Assembly (NCBI RefSeq): GCF_018138715.1
Contig: NZ_JAGSHX010000006.1
Location: 5,146,001 to 5,210,000 of the forward strand
Reading direction: 5' to 3'
Length of the DNA: 64,000 nucleotides
From: Streptomyces asiaticus
GTDB lineage: Bacteria > Actinomycetota > Actinomycetes > Streptomycetales > Streptomycetaceae
Of this stretch, positions 1-8,232 are shown in pieces (position 1 is the first letter of the stretch; each line of letters starts with the position of its first letter). The position numbers were made by a program, and so were the translations under genes. The notes beneath the pieces were generated by a model, which saw only the letters and a program-made list of their open reading frames with translations, was not told where the DNA came from and made no database searches.

Positions 1-2
1 GC

Positions 3-1070
3 CATGAGCTGACCGGGGAGCTGCGCGATCTGGTCGCCGCGTGCCTCGCCAAGAACCCGGCCGACCGCCCCACCCCCGAGCAGATCGTGCGGCGCCTCGC
101 CTCCGAGGACGGCGCCTCGGGGCTGGCACGGCCGGGCTGGCTGCCGGGGGCGCTGGTCGAGCGGGTGAGCCGGCAGGTGGTGGAGCTGCTCGACCTGGAG
201 GCGGAGGCCGTCGCGGCGCCGTCCGCGCCCGAGTCCGATGCCCGGCCGGCCGGCGACGCACGGCCCGCCCTGGAGCCGCCCGCCGCCGAGCCCTCCGACG
301 CCGCACCGTCCGCCGAGGACCGCCCGACCCCGCCGCCCACCCCGGCCCTGGGGCCGGTTCCGGCCGCGCCCGTGCTGGGCGCCTTCGGCCCGCCCGACCC
401 GTCGTACGCCGACGGGCCGCGGGGGAAGGACCGGCCCGACGCCCCTCCGCTCCCCGCCCCGCCGTCGTCGAAGCCGGACGGCGGCCGCAGTGTCTCGCTC
501 TCCGCCGCCGTCGGCGGTAAGAAGCGCCCCAAGGCGCTGAGCTGCACGCTGGTGCTGTCCGTCGCGGGCGCGCTGGCCGCCGCGACGACCGCCGCCGTGC
601 TCTTCCGGGTGCTCCCCGGCGGCTCCGACGACAGCGCCGACCAGAACGCCGGCAGCAATCCCCGTCCGTCCGCCACGGAACAGCAGCCGGGAGCCGGGGA
701 CACCGGATCCGAAAAGGGCGATGTGCCCAAGAAGTTCATCGGCACCTGGCAGGGCGATCTGACCTCGGACTCGGGCATCCCGGTGGGCACCCTGACCATC
801 ACCTTCCGGCAGGGACACACCGGGCAGGACGTCGCCAGTGGCCGGGTCAAGCTGTCGGTGCTGCGCTGCGACAGCACATGGAAGCTGGTCTCGGCGGCCC
901 CGAAACAACTCCACCTCGACGCGCGCCTCAAGGGCTCCGAGCCCCAGCAGGGGTGCAGCGACGCCTCGACGGACGAGCACTTCACCCTCACCTCCGACGG
1001 GACGATCAGCTACCGGGCGAAGGACAAACAGGCGGGCGATCCCACGGGCACCCTCCGCAAGCTCAAATGA
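3..1070 (+). CDS. Membrane Ser/Thr protein kinase, 3' part only
   Basis: This is the C-terminal part of a Hanks-type (PknB-like) kinase; the start lies before the window. The reading frame is open from base 3 and begins in the kinase C-lobe: L-R-D-L-V-A-A-C-L-A-K-N-P-A-D-R-P-T is the usual subdomain XI region with its invariant Arg (R in ADRPT). About 150 Pro/Ala-rich juxtamembrane residues follow. One hydrophobic helix (about 540-620) then crosses the membrane, a Ser/Asp/Asn linker follows, and a folded extracellular domain of about 115 residues begins at K-K-F-I-G-T-W-Q-G. That domain has two Cys (in LRCDST and QQGCSD) that could form a disulfide, and it resembles no PASTA repeat. The ATP site and catalytic loop are outside the window, so activity cannot be judged. 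The stop is TGA at 1068-1070. Confidence 0.85.
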   Translation, partial: HELTGELRDLVAACLAKNPADRPTPEQIVRRLASEDGASGLARPGWLPGALVERVSRQVVELLDLEAEAVAAPSAPESDARPAGDARPALEPPAAEPSDAAPSAEDRPTPPPTPALGPVPAAPVLGAFGPPDPSYADGPRGKDRPDAPPLPAPPSSKPDGGRSVSLSAAVGGKKRPKALSCTLVLSVAGALAAATTAAVLFRVLPGGSDDSADQNAGSNPRPSATEQQPGAGDTGSEKGDVPKKFIGTWQGDLTSDSGIPVGTLTITFRQGHTGQDVASGRVKLSVLRCDSTWKLVSAAPKQLHLDARLKGSEPQQGCSDASTDEHFTLTSDGTISYRAKDKQAGDPTGTLRKLK

Positions 1071-1151
1071 GCACGCAGCGACGGGTGCGGCGGATACGGG
1101 GGTTAGCAGGTGTGCCCGACACGTACTCGTAGAGGCGTACAGGCCCTGGCG

Positions 1152-1157
1152 TAGGCT
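1152..1157 (+). promoter_or_regulatory. Possible -10 element for mqnC
   Basis: TAGGCT matches the Streptomyces vegetative -10 pattern TAGxxT and lies 39 bases before the mqnC GTG. No convincing TTGAC-type -35 is visible at 16-19 bases upstream, so this is tentative. Confidence 0.3.
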
Positions 1158-1196
1158 GGGTCGGTCCACCCATAAACCTCCGAAAGGTACGCCCCG

Positions 1197-2396
1197 GTGA
1201 CCGCAAACGCAGAGGTGCAGGCAGTCCTCGACCGCGCCGCCGACGGGGGTCGGATCACCCCACAAGAGGCGCTCGACCTTTACCGCTCGGCTCCGCTGCA
1301 CGCGCTGGGGGCCGCGGCCGACGCGGCCCGGCGCCGTCGCTACGCGGGCACCGAGCACATCGCGACGTACATCATCGAACGGAACATCAACTACACCAAC
1401 GTCTGCGTGACGGCGTGCAAGTTCTGCGCCTTCTACGCCCCTCCGAAGGACACCGCGAAGGGCTGGAGCCGCGACCTCGACGACATCCTGCGCCGCTGCG
1501 CGGAGACCGTCGAGCTGGGCGGCACGCAGATCATGTTCCAGGGCGGCCACCACCCGGACTACGGGGTGGAGTATTACGAGAAGCACTTCGCGGCGATCAA
1601 GCAGGCGTTCCCGCAGCTGGTGATCCACTCACTGGGGGCCTCCGAGGTCGAGCACATGGCGCGGATCTCGGGCGTCTCGGCCGAGGAGGCCATCCGCCGC
1701 ATCCACGCGGCCGGTCTCGACTCCTTCGCGGGCGCGGGCGCCGAGCTGCTGCCCGAGCGGCCGCGCAAGGCCATCGCGCCGCTGAAGGAGTCCGGTGAGC
1801 GCTGGCTGGAGATCATGGAGATCGCCCACAACCTCGGTGTGGAGTCCACCTCCACCATGCTGATGGGCACCGGCGAAACCAACGCCGAGCGGATCGAGCA
1901 CATCCGCATGATCCGCGACGTACAGGACCGGACGGGCGGCTTCCGCGCCTTCATCCCGTACACCTACCAGCCCGAGAACAACCATCTGAAGGGCCAGACG
2001 CAGGCCACCGTCTTCGAGTACCTGCGGATGATCGCCATCGCGCGGCTCTTCCTCGACAACGTGGCCCACATCCAGGGTTCCTGGCTGACCGTCGGCAAGG
2101 AGGCCGGCCAGCTGGCCCTGCACTACGGGGCGGACGACCTCGGCTCGGTGATGCTGGAGGAGAACGTGGTCTCCTCGGCGGGCGCCCGCCACCGGTCCAA
2201 CCGGATGGAGCTGCTCCACCTCATCCGCGCCGCCGGGCGGGTCCCCGCACAGCGCGCCACGACGTACGAGCACCTGGTGGTGCACGACGACCCGGCGAAC
2301 GACCCGGTCGACGACCACGTCGTCTCGCACCTGTCCTCGACGGCGATCGAGGGTGGCACGGCCCACCCCGAGCTGACGGTGATCCAGGCGTCCTGA
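1197..2396 (+). CDS. mqnC: Cyclic dehypoxanthinyl futalosine synthase MqnC
   Basis: A radical SAM enzyme of the futalosine pathway. It cyclises dehypoxanthinyl futalosine to the spiro compound that becomes the naphthoquinone ring of menaquinone. The protein is 399 residues. The SAM-binding 4Fe-4S motif C-V-T-A-C-K-F-C (Cys70, Cys74, Cys77; the CxxxCxxC pattern) follows I-E-R-N-I-N-Y-T-N, typical of the MqnC/MqnE/CofH group. Downstream G-G-H-H-P and F-I-P-Y-T-Y-Q-P-E-N-N favour MqnC. The GTG start has a GAAAGG Shine-Dalgarno about 10 bases upstream. The stop overlaps the next gene's ATG by one base (TGATG), so the two are translationally coupled. The downstream menG and isoprenoid reductase support a menaquinone role. 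MqnE is the alternative within the family and is less likely on these motifs. Confidence 0.92.
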   Translation: MTANAEVQAVLDRAADGGRITPQEALDLYRSAPLHALGAAADAARRRRYAGTEHIATYIIERNINYTNVCVTACKFCAFYAPPKDTAKGWSRDLDDILRRCAETVELGGTQIMFQGGHHPDYGVEYYEKHFAAIKQAFPQLVIHSLGASEVEHMARISGVSAEEAIRRIHAAGLDSFAGAGAELLPERPRKAIAPLKESGERWLEIMEIAHNLGVESTSTMLMGTGETNAERIEHIRMIRDVQDRTGGFRAFIPYTYQPENNHLKGQTQATVFEYLRMIAIARLFLDNVAHIQGSWLTVGKEAGQLALHYGADDLGSVMLEENVVSSAGARHRSNRMELLHLIRAAGRVPAQRATTYEHLVVHDDPANDPVDDHVVSHLSSTAIEGGTAHPELTVIQAS

Positions 2397-2845
2397 TGCT
2401 CACGCTCCACGCGGCGCCCGTCGTCCGGGTCACCCCCGGCGACGCGGCGCCGCTGCACGACGCCGCCGTCGCGGTCGACGGCGACCGCATCGCGGCCATC
2501 GGCCCCCTGGCGGAGCTGCGCGAGACCTATCCGCGGGCCCGGGTGCGGGAGTGGCCCGGGGAGCTCGGCCCGGCCCTGGTCCACGAGGGCCCGGTGCCGG
2601 ACGCGCCCAGCCCGCGGGAGCGGATCCACGCCCTGCTGCGGCGGGGCGCGACCGCCGTCCTCGCCCACCACCTCGGCGACGCCGAGCTGCGCGCGGCCGC
2701 CCACCGGGGCGGTATCGCCGTCCTGGACCGGCCGCGCCCGCCCGCCCTCGCCCCGGCGGGCCGCGCCGACCTGGCCGTCTTCGACGCGGACGGCGCCTGC
2801 TTGGCCACGGTGGTGGCGGGGCGGCTGGTGCACCGGCGCCGCTGA
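2396..2845 (+). CDS. Small amidohydrolase-derived composite-domain protein
   Basis: 149 residues. The N-terminal part (residues 1-45, [20 protein letters not shown]) resembles the beta-sandwich strands that open amidohydrolases such as imidazolonepropionase. The C-terminal part ([13 protein letters not shown] followed by [10 protein letters not shown]) is the closing half of that sandwich. The metal-binding TIM barrel between them, with its HxH motif, is absent; a short Arg/Ala-rich segment replaces it. It therefore should not be a normal hydrolase. The one-base overlap with mqnC suggests a partner or regulator in menaquinone synthesis, but that is inference from position only. It is probably the family annotated as imidazolonepropionase-like composite domain. 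Confidence 0.75.
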   Translation: MLTLHAAPVVRVTPGDAAPLHDAAVAVDGDRIAAIGPLAELRETYPRARVREWPGELGPALVHEGPVPDAPSPRERIHALLRRGATAVLAHHLGDAELRAAAHRGGIAVLDRPRPPALAPAGRADLAVFDADGACLATVVAGRLVHRRR

Positions 2846-2900
2846 GGCACGCCGGGGCCCCGGGCGGGGGCGCGGGGCCGGCGAGGTGAACAATGGGGGC

Positions 2901-3593
2901 GTGAGCCGAGCATCCCTGGACAAGCAGCCGCACGAAGTCGCCGCCATGTTCGACGACGTGGCGGCCAAATACGACCTCACCAACGATGTGCTGTCGCTCG
3001 GGCAGGCCCGGCTGTGGCGCAAGGCCGTCGCCCGGGCCGTGGACGCGCGCGCCGGTGAGCGGGTGCTGGACCTCGCCGCCGGTACGGGGACGTCCTCGCT
3101 GCCGTTCCGGGAGGCGGGCGCGTACGTGGTGCCGTGCGACTTCTCGCTCGGGATGCTGCGGGAGGGCAAGAAGCGCCATCCGGGGCTGCCGCTCACGGCG
3201 GGCGACGCGACCCGGCTGCCCTTCGCGGACGGGGTCTTCGACGCCGTCACCATCTCCTTCGGGCTGCGGAACGTCCAGGACACGCGGGGCGCGCTGGGCG
3301 AGATGCTGCGGGTGACCCGGCCCGGTGGACGGGTCGTCATCTGCGAGTTCAGCCACCCCACATGGCAGCCGTTCCGCACGGTCTACACCGAGTACCTGAT
3401 GCGCGCGCTGCCGCCGATCGCGACATCGGTCAGCAGCAACCCGGACGCGTATGTCTACCTCGCCGAGTCCATCCGCGCCTGGCCGGACCAGCCCGGCCTC
3501 GCCGCCCGGCTGCGGTCGGCGGGCTGGGAGCGCCCGGCCTGGCGCAATCTCACCGGTGGCGTGGTGGCCCTCCACCGGGCGTACAAGCCGTAA
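2901..3593 (+). CDS. menG: Demethylmenaquinone methyltransferase
   Basis: SAM-dependent C-methyltransferase of the UbiE/MenG family, catalysing the ring methylation that gives menaquinone. The chosen GTG at 2901 gives 230 residues beginning [10 protein letters not shown]; an in-frame GTG at 2886 would add five residues but lies inside the likely Shine-Dalgarno GAGGTG (2883-2888). Family signatures are [14 protein letters not shown] near the start, the SAM motif [11 protein letters not shown], and F-G-L-R-N-V-Q-D in the middle. Both the ring-making mqnC upstream and the isoprenoid reductase downstream fit the same pathway. Confidence 0.93.
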   Translation: MSRASLDKQPHEVAAMFDDVAAKYDLTNDVLSLGQARLWRKAVARAVDARAGERVLDLAAGTGTSSLPFREAGAYVVPCDFSLGMLREGKKRHPGLPLTAGDATRLPFADGVFDAVTISFGLRNVQDTRGALGEMLRVTRPGGRVVICEFSHPTWQPFRTVYTEYLMRALPPIATSVSSNPDAYVYLAESIRAWPDQPGLAARLRSAGWERPAWRNLTGGVVALHRAYKP

Positions 3594-3650
3594 GGCGGCA
3601 GGTAGCCGGTACGGAGCGGCCCTTCGCGAGTGCCGCAGTACCGCCACCCA

Positions 3651-3656
3651 TAGACT
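3651..3656 (+). promoter_or_regulatory. Possible -10 element for the reductase gene
   Basis: TAGACT (TAGxxT pattern) lies 60 bases before the GTG at 3717 in the 123-base gap after menG. The same hexamer occurs upstream of the second nuo set (53172). No clear -35 is seen. Confidence 0.3.
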
Positions 3657-3716
3657 GCGACTGTCCAGTGCCCGGCGCGACCGGCACGCCGTTACCGAGG
3701 CTTGGGGAGACCCCGC

Positions 3717-5027
3717 GTGAGCGAGACCGCACCCACCGAGAGCGCGTCCTCCGGGATCTCGGAGCGCAGCGCCGATGTGATCGTCGTCGGCGCCGGACCG
3801 GCCGGCTCCACCACCGCGTACTACCTCGCCAAGGCGGGGCTGGATGTGCTGCTGCTGGAGAAGACGGCCTTTCCGCGCGAGAAGGTGTGCGGAGACGGCC
3901 TGACCCCGCGCGCCACCAAGCAGCTCGTCTCCATGGGCATCGACATCTCCGAGGAGGCGGGCTGGCTGCGCAACCGGGGCCTGCGGATCATCGCCGGCGG
4001 GGTGCGGCTCCAGCTCGACTGGCCGGAGCTGGCCGCGTACCCCGACTACGGCCTGGTCCGTAAGCGCGACGACTTCGACGAGCAGCTGGCGCGCCAGGCT
4101 CAGAAGGCCGGGGCCCGGCTGTACGAGCGCTGCACCGTGGGCGCCCCGATCATCGACGGGCGCACCGGCCGGATCACCGGGGTCGAGGCCAGGCTGGGCG
4201 AGGAGAAGACGCCCGTCACCTTCCACGCGCCCCTGGTGGTCGCCGCCGACGGCAACTCCACCCGGCTCTCGCTCGCCATGGGGCTGCACCGGCGCGAGGA
4301 CCGTCCGATGGGCGTGGCCGTGCGGACGTACTTCACCTCGCCCCGCCATGACGACGACTACCTGGAGTCCTGGCTGGAGTTGTGGGACCGGCGCGGCGCC
4401 GAGGACCGGCTGCTGCCCGGCTACGGCTGGATCTTCGGCATGGGCGACGGCACGAGCAATGTGGGCCTGGGCGTCCTCAACACCTCGTCCTCCTTCAAGG
4501 AGCTCGACTGGCGCGAGGTCCTCAAGGCGTGGTGCGCCTCGATGCCGGAGGACTGGGGCTACACCCCGGAGAACATGACCGGCCCGATCCGCGGCGCCGC
4601 GCTCCCCATGGCCTTCAACCGTCAGCCGCACTACACCCGCGGGCTGCTGCTCGTCGGGGATGCGGGCGGCATGGTCAATCCGTTCAACGGGGAGGGCATC
4701 GCCTATGCGATGGAATCCGGGCAGATCGCCGCGGACGTGATCGTCCAGGCCCAGGCCCGCGCCACCGCCGCCCAGCGCGAACTGGCCCTCCAGCGGTACC
4801 CGAAGGTCCTCAAGGACACCTACGGCGGCTACTACACGCTGGGCCGGGCGTTCGTGAAGCTGATCGGCAACCCGAAGGTCATGAAGCTGGCGGCGCAGCG
4901 CGGGCTGACCCATCCGATGCTGATGCGGTTCACGCTCAAGTTGCTGGCGAACCTGACCGACCCGACAGGCGGCGACGCCATGGACCGCATCATCAACGGC
5001 CTCACAAAGGTCACCCCCCGCGCCTGA
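3717..5027 (+). CDS. Geranylgeranyl-reductase-family FAD protein, MenJ-like
   Basis: A 436-residue FAD-dependent reductase expected to saturate prenyl double bonds. The FAD Rossmann motif G-A-G-P-A-G is at residues 25-30, the family C-G-D-G motif is at about 58-61, and the second FAD motif V-G-D-A-G-G-M-V-N-P-F-N-G-E-G-I is near residue 320. The GTG at 3717 was chosen because GGGGAGA (3704-3710) stands six bases before it; a TTG at 3702 is also in frame but lacks this. Its position after mqnC and menG suggests that it reduces the menaquinone side chain, as mycobacterial MenJ does. A chlorophyll-type or archaeal-lipid role is unlikely in this host. Other polyprenyl substrates remain possible. 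Confidence 0.85.
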   Translation: MSETAPTESASSGISERSADVIVVGAGPAGSTTAYYLAKAGLDVLLLEKTAFPREKVCGDGLTPRATKQLVSMGIDISEEAGWLRNRGLRIIAGGVRLQLDWPELAAYPDYGLVRKRDDFDEQLARQAQKAGARLYERCTVGAPIIDGRTGRITGVEARLGEEKTPVTFHAPLVVAADGNSTRLSLAMGLHRREDRPMGVAVRTYFTSPRHDDDYLESWLELWDRRGAEDRLLPGYGWIFGMGDGTSNVGLGVLNTSSSFKELDWREVLKAWCASMPEDWGYTPENMTGPIRGAALPMAFNRQPHYTRGLLLVGDAGGMVNPFNGEGIAYAMESGQIAADVIVQAQARATAAQRELALQRYPKVLKDTYGGYYTLGRAFVKLIGNPKVMKLAAQRGLTHPMLMRFTLKLLANLTDPTGGDAMDRIINGLTKVTPRA

Positions 5028-5064
5028 CGCCTGTAGGGGCTCCGGCTCGACCGCAGGGCGGCCG

Positions 5065-5180
5065 GCGCCCCGAAGGGGCGCGGGGCTGTATCGACATGCG
5101 GCTCCGCCGCGGGGCGTGCCCAGCCACAACGGCGCCCCGAAGGGGCGCGAGGAACTGCGCGACCAGCCACAACGGCGCCG
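5065..5180. repeat. Streptomyces intergenic repeat with two identical hairpins
   Basis: Two copies of the 17-base hairpin GCGCCCC-GAA-GGGGCGC occupy 5065-5081 and 5132-5148. A 16-base direct repeat CAGCCACAACGGCGCC is at 5121-5136 and 5164-5179. The phrase GAGGAACTGCGCGACCAGCC after the second hairpin is familiar from intergenic regions across Streptomyces. The block lies between two convergent genes and may act as a bidirectional terminator. Confidence 0.75.
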
Positions 5181-5242
5181 CAGCCGACCAACAACGCATC
5201 GCGGCACTTACAGACGTATTGCGGGCCCTCCCAGCGGAGCGC

Positions 5243-6025
5243 CTACGCTCCGGGCCCGCCGCTCGCTATGACGCCGAACGGCGCCCGGCCCACGTCCGCC
5301 AGCCAGGCCATCCGGCCGATCCCCTCCGCCGACATGGCCGGCATCAGCACCGAGCCGCCCAGGTCCTGACCCCTGGCCACCACCGCGTCGCAGTCCGTCA
5401 CCTCGAAGTACGGCAGCCACTGCGGCGGTGTCGAATGCCCCTCCTGTAGCTGGGCGACGCCGCCGAAGGAGCCCTCCCGGCCGGCGCCGGACGTCATCAG
5501 CACCGTGTACGACCCGCCGGGGAAGGACATCTCCTCGGTGTCCCAGCCGAAGATCTTGCGGTAGAAGGCGAGGTCCTTGGCGGGATCGGGGGAGTGCAGC
5601 TCGGTCCAGCACAGGGTGCCGGGGTCGGTGACCGCGTCCAGCCCCGCCGTCCTGCCGGGCTGCCAGACGGCGAAGCGGGCCCCGCCGGGGTCGGTGAACT
5701 GGGCCATCCGCCCTTCCTCGAAGACGTCGAACGGAGCGAGCCGCACCGTGCCGCCCGCCTGCTCGACGGCCTTGGCGGTCGCCTCGGCGTCGGGGGTGTG
5801 GAAGTACGGCGTCCAGGCGGCGCGCGCGCCCTCCTCGGTGAGCGGCCCGACGGCCGCGACGGTCTTCCGGTCCAGGGTGAAGAAGCCGTACCCGCCCGCT
5901 TCGGGGCCTGCCGACTCGAAGTGCCAGCCCAGCAGGGAGCCGTAGAAGGCCACGGCCGCTTCGGTGTCGGGGGCGCCCAGATCGAGCCAGTTGGGGGCGC
6001 CGGGGACGTAATCGGTGGTGAGCAT
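5243..6025 (-). CDS. Two-domain VOC (glyoxalase-fold) protein
   Basis: 260 residues with two successive vicinal-oxygen-chelate domains, each opening with a W-x-x-L-x-x-P-D type strand (P-N-W-L-D-L-G-A-P-D and C-W-T-E-L-H-S-P-D) and ending F-A-V-W-Q-P or F-G-V-I. It begins at the ATG with AAGGAG (6032-6037 on the plus strand) properly placed; a longer frame to 6619 has no such site. The family includes dioxygenases, lyases and resistance proteins, and the metal ligands are not clear enough to pick one. It is divergent from the CBS gene. Confidence 0.85.
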   Translation of the reverse strand: MLTTDYVPGAPNWLDLGAPDTEAAVAFYGSLLGWHFESAGPEAGGYGFFTLDRKTVAAVGPLTEEGARAAWTPYFHTPDAEATAKAVEQAGGTVRLAPFDVFEEGRMAQFTDPGGARFAVWQPGRTAGLDAVTDPGTLCWTELHSPDPAKDLAFYRKIFGWDTEEMSFPGGSYTVLMTSGAGREGSFGGVAQLQEGHSTPPQWLPYFEVTDCDAVVARGQDLGGSVLMPAMSAEGIGRMAWLADVGRAPFGVIASGGPGA

Positions 6026-6092
6026 GGGGCGCTCCTTCGACGGTCGGGCGCGAAGGCGCAGGAGAGTTGTGCGGGGGTGTTCTGCCGGAGAT

Positions 6093-6121
6093 TGCCTCGT
6101 TCTGTGCGGTACTGCCTCGTT
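6093..6121. promoter_or_regulatory. Direct repeat TGCCTCGTT in a divergent promoter region
   Basis: TGCCTCGTT occurs at 6093-6101 and 6113-6121, 20 bases (about two helical turns) apart, in the 268-base gap between the divergent VOC and CBS genes. Repeats on one face of the helix can be an activator or repressor site. Nothing else is identified in this gap. Confidence 0.35.
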
Positions 6122-6293
6122 ACTCAGTCTGGCACCGGGCACCGACAGCCGCCGCCGGGCTCGACATGACGTCGCCGTGCGGCGGTGGTGACAATGAAGG
6201 CAGGGGGCGCCGTGTGCGCCAGCCGCGGCGATGCCGGACCGATGGGCCCACGGGGCCGGATCCACCGCCGGTGGGCCTGGCAGGAGGTACACC

Positions 6294-6713
6294 ATGACGA
6301 AGGCAGCGGACATCATGCACCCGGGCGCGCAGTGGGTACCGGAGAACGAGACGGTGCTGCGTGCCGCCCAGCTGATGCGGGACCTGGACGTGGGGGCCCT
6401 GCCGGTCAGCGACGCCAACGAGCGGCTGTGCGGCATCGTGACCGACCGCGACATCGTCGTCGGATGCGTCGCGGAGAACGCCGACCCCGCGGGGACTCCC
6501 GTCGGGGCGCTCACCAAGGGCACCCCGCGCTGGATTCCCGCGGACGCCGATGTCAGGGACGTCCTGCGGGAGATGGAGGAGCACAAGATCCGCAGGCTTC
6601 CGGTGATCGACCAGAACAAGCGGCTGGTCGGAATGATCTCCGAGGCGGATCTGGCCCATCACCTCAGCGACGACCTGCTCGGCGAGTTCGTGGAGAAGGT
6701 CTACGCGCAGTAG
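6294..6713 (+). CDS. Two-CBS-domain protein
   Basis: 139 residues forming a single Bateman module of two CBS domains (about residues 8-60 and 73-130). Typical strands are P-V-S-D-A-N-E-R-L-C-G-I-V-T-D-R-D-I and P-V-I-D-Q-N-K-R-L-V-G-M-I-S-E-A-D-L. CBS pairs bind adenine nucleotides and here probably act as a small stand-alone sensor. AGGAGG at 6282-6287 fixes the ATG at 6294. Streptomyces carry many such stand-alone paralogues, often stress induced. No enzymatic domain is attached. Confidence 0.92.
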   Translation: MTKAADIMHPGAQWVPENETVLRAAQLMRDLDVGALPVSDANERLCGIVTDRDIVVGCVAENADPAGTPVGALTKGTPRWIPADADVRDVLREMEEHKIRRLPVIDQNKRLVGMISEADLAHHLSDDLLGEFVEKVYAQ

Positions 6714-6796
6714 CGGGGGAAGGACGTGAGGCCGCCGTCCACGACGGGAACGGCGGCCCCGGGGTCCCAAATACCAACGGATGACCGGCGGGCGTC

Positions 6797-7615
6797 CTAC
6801 AGGACGCGCACGGCCCCGGTGGGCATGTCGTAGTCCAGCGGGCGCTCGACGATCCCGGTGCTCGAGTTCTGGGCGCCGATGAACTTGCCGCCGCCGACGT
6901 AGACGCCGACGTGGTACGCGCTGCCGGCGCTGCCCCAGTAGAGCAGGTCGCCCGGCTGCAAGGAGTCCAGCGAGACCGGGGTGCCGGTGGTGGACTGGTC
7001 CTGCGAGACCCGCGGCAGGCTCACGCCGACCTGCTTGAAGGCGGCCTGGGTCAGCCCGGAGCAGTCGTAGGAGGACGGACCGCTGGAGCCGAGCACGTAC
7101 GCCTTGCCCAGCTGTGCCTTCAGGAAGCTGATCAGGGTCGCGGCGTTGCCGGAGGCGTTGCTGACGCTGGTGGTGGTGGAGAGCGTGGTGCGCTCGGCGG
7201 AGCGGGACGCCTTCGCCGCCTGGGCCTTGGTCTCGGCCGCGCGCTTGGCGGCCGCCTTACGAGCCGCCTCCCGGGCTTCCTTCGCCTTGCGTTCGGCCTC
7301 CGCCTTGGCCTTCTTGGCGGCGGCCTTCGCGTGGGCGGCCGCCTGGTCCTTCTGGGCCTGGAGCTCGTAGTCGGACGCCGCCTGCTGGGTGGCGTCCGCG
7401 GTCTGGGCGGCCGTGCTCGCCAGCGTGGCGCTGACGGTCGGCATCTCCAGGGTGGACTCGGCCGGAGCGGCGTTGTTCTCCGTGGCGGAGGCGGGCACGG
7501 CGGCACCGGCCACCGCGAGGGTGAGGAAGCCACCGGTCACCCCTGCGCGGAGCGCACGCGTCGACGTGGCACGGCGGGGCTTCCGGTGGCTGGGTATGTG
7601 TGCGACTGGGGACAT
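6797..7615 (-). CDS. Secreted NlpC/P60 peptidoglycan hydrolase
   Basis: 272 residues. A basic N-terminus and hydrophobic segment end in P-A-S-A (cleavage near residue 44). An Ala/Lys/Arg-rich helical, probably coiled-coil region covers about 75-145. The NlpC/P60 domain follows, with catalytic Cys185 in S-S-Y-D-C-S-G-L and His235 in Y-H-V-G-V-Y. The enzyme class cuts gamma-D-Glu-diaminopimelate bonds in cell wall peptides; this architecture is like RipA/CwlO-type hydrolases. Transcription is divergent from nuo. The Shine-Dalgarno is weak (GTGACCT directly before ATG). I looked for a c-di-AMP riboswitch upstream because some Streptomyces wall hydrolases have one, and saw none. Confidence 0.92.
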   Translation of the reverse strand: MSPVAHIPSHRKPRRATSTRALRAGVTGGFLTLAVAGAAVPASATENNAAPAESTLEMPTVSATLASTAAQTADATQQAASDYELQAQKDQAAAHAKAAAKKAKAEAERKAKEAREAARKAAAKRAAETKAQAAKASRSAERTTLSTTTSVSNASGNAATLISFLKAQLGKAYVLGSSGPSSYDCSGLTQAAFKQVGVSLPRVSQDQSTTGTPVSLDSLQPGDLLYWGSAGSAYHVGVYVGGGKFIGAQNSSTGIVERPLDYDMPTGAVRVL

Positions 7616-7892
7616 AGGTCACTGGCTACCAGGGCCCTAAGGCCCAGATCAACAAAAGTGGGGTGCGCCACATTTGACGTGCACACGCCCAAAAACGCCC
7701 CCAAATGATCTCCACGGCCCACTCGGCCGCCTTGCCCGAATTTCGCGATCATGCGTCTACGCACGGCATTTGGCGGCCAAACCGGGACAGTGCGGGACCT
7801 ACCACCGATGTGGTCTGCGTACAAAGGGTTCCCGTGAAATCTAGATCCACAACCCGTCTGGGCGTGGGATACCTCACTCGCTCCGAGCCGCT

Positions 7893-7908
7893 CGTGAACG
7901 CGTGCGCG
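7893..7908 (+). promoter_or_regulatory. Partial Rex-operator-like site
   Basis: CGTGAACGCGTGCGCG matches the Rex operator consensus TGTGAACGCGTTCACA at 12 of 16 positions, but the right half-site is poor. It is 435 bases from nuoA and about 280 from the hydrolase start, so it is a weaker candidate than the site at 8233. Confidence 0.3.
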
Positions 7909-8113
7909 GAGCGTTGATCGCGAACGGGCGCGACCCCGTGATCGATCGCCCCGGGACGAAGGTCACTCATGGGGATGGAAGGCGCCTATCAGCTGACGTT
8001 GTCCAGAGCAAATTTGCATGTATGTACCATGTCTTGGTAGGGGCGCAACGCGCTCACCTGTGATGACGCCTCCGAATGTCACTTCTCGTGGCCGTTCGGA
8101 TGCTTCATGTACA

Positions 8114-8198
8114 AGATCACCGCTCATCCGACTTCATGATCCTTCGTCAGGTGGTGGAGATCACAAAGACGTTGTCGTACCCCGTGTCGCAGATCACA
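8114..8198 (+). promoter_or_regulatory. Three phased AGATCAC repeats upstream of nuoA
   Basis: AGATCAC begins at 8114, 8158 and 8191; the last two extend to AGATCACA. The spacings of 44 and 33 bases are multiples of 11, placing the copies on the same side of the helix. This suggests a cooperative regulator site in the nuo promoter. The binding protein is unknown. Confidence 0.4.
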
Positions 8199-8210
8199 GA
8201 CCGACGGGCA

Positions 8211-8216
8211 TAGGAT
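8211..8216 (+). promoter_or_regulatory. Possible -10 element of the nuo operon
   Basis: TAGGAT fits TAGxxT and is followed 16 bases later by the TGTGA-N6-TCACA site, so a repressor there would block clearance. A canonical -35 is not apparent. The start site would be about 105 bases before the nuoA GTG. Confidence 0.35.
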
Positions 8217-8232
8217 GCAGGCGAAACGGGCT

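Noticed and set aside
2430..5207. 925-residue antisense open frame opposite menG and the reductase gene
   Set aside because: No recognisable domain, no start signal, and the sense strand carries clearly conserved enzymes.
7616..8000. c-di-AMP (ydaO-type) riboswitch before the NlpC/P60 gene
   Set aside because: Some Streptomyces wall hydrolase genes have it, but the minus strand lacks the conserved GGGGACCCA, GGGGTGAATC and CCCGTCAGC blocks.
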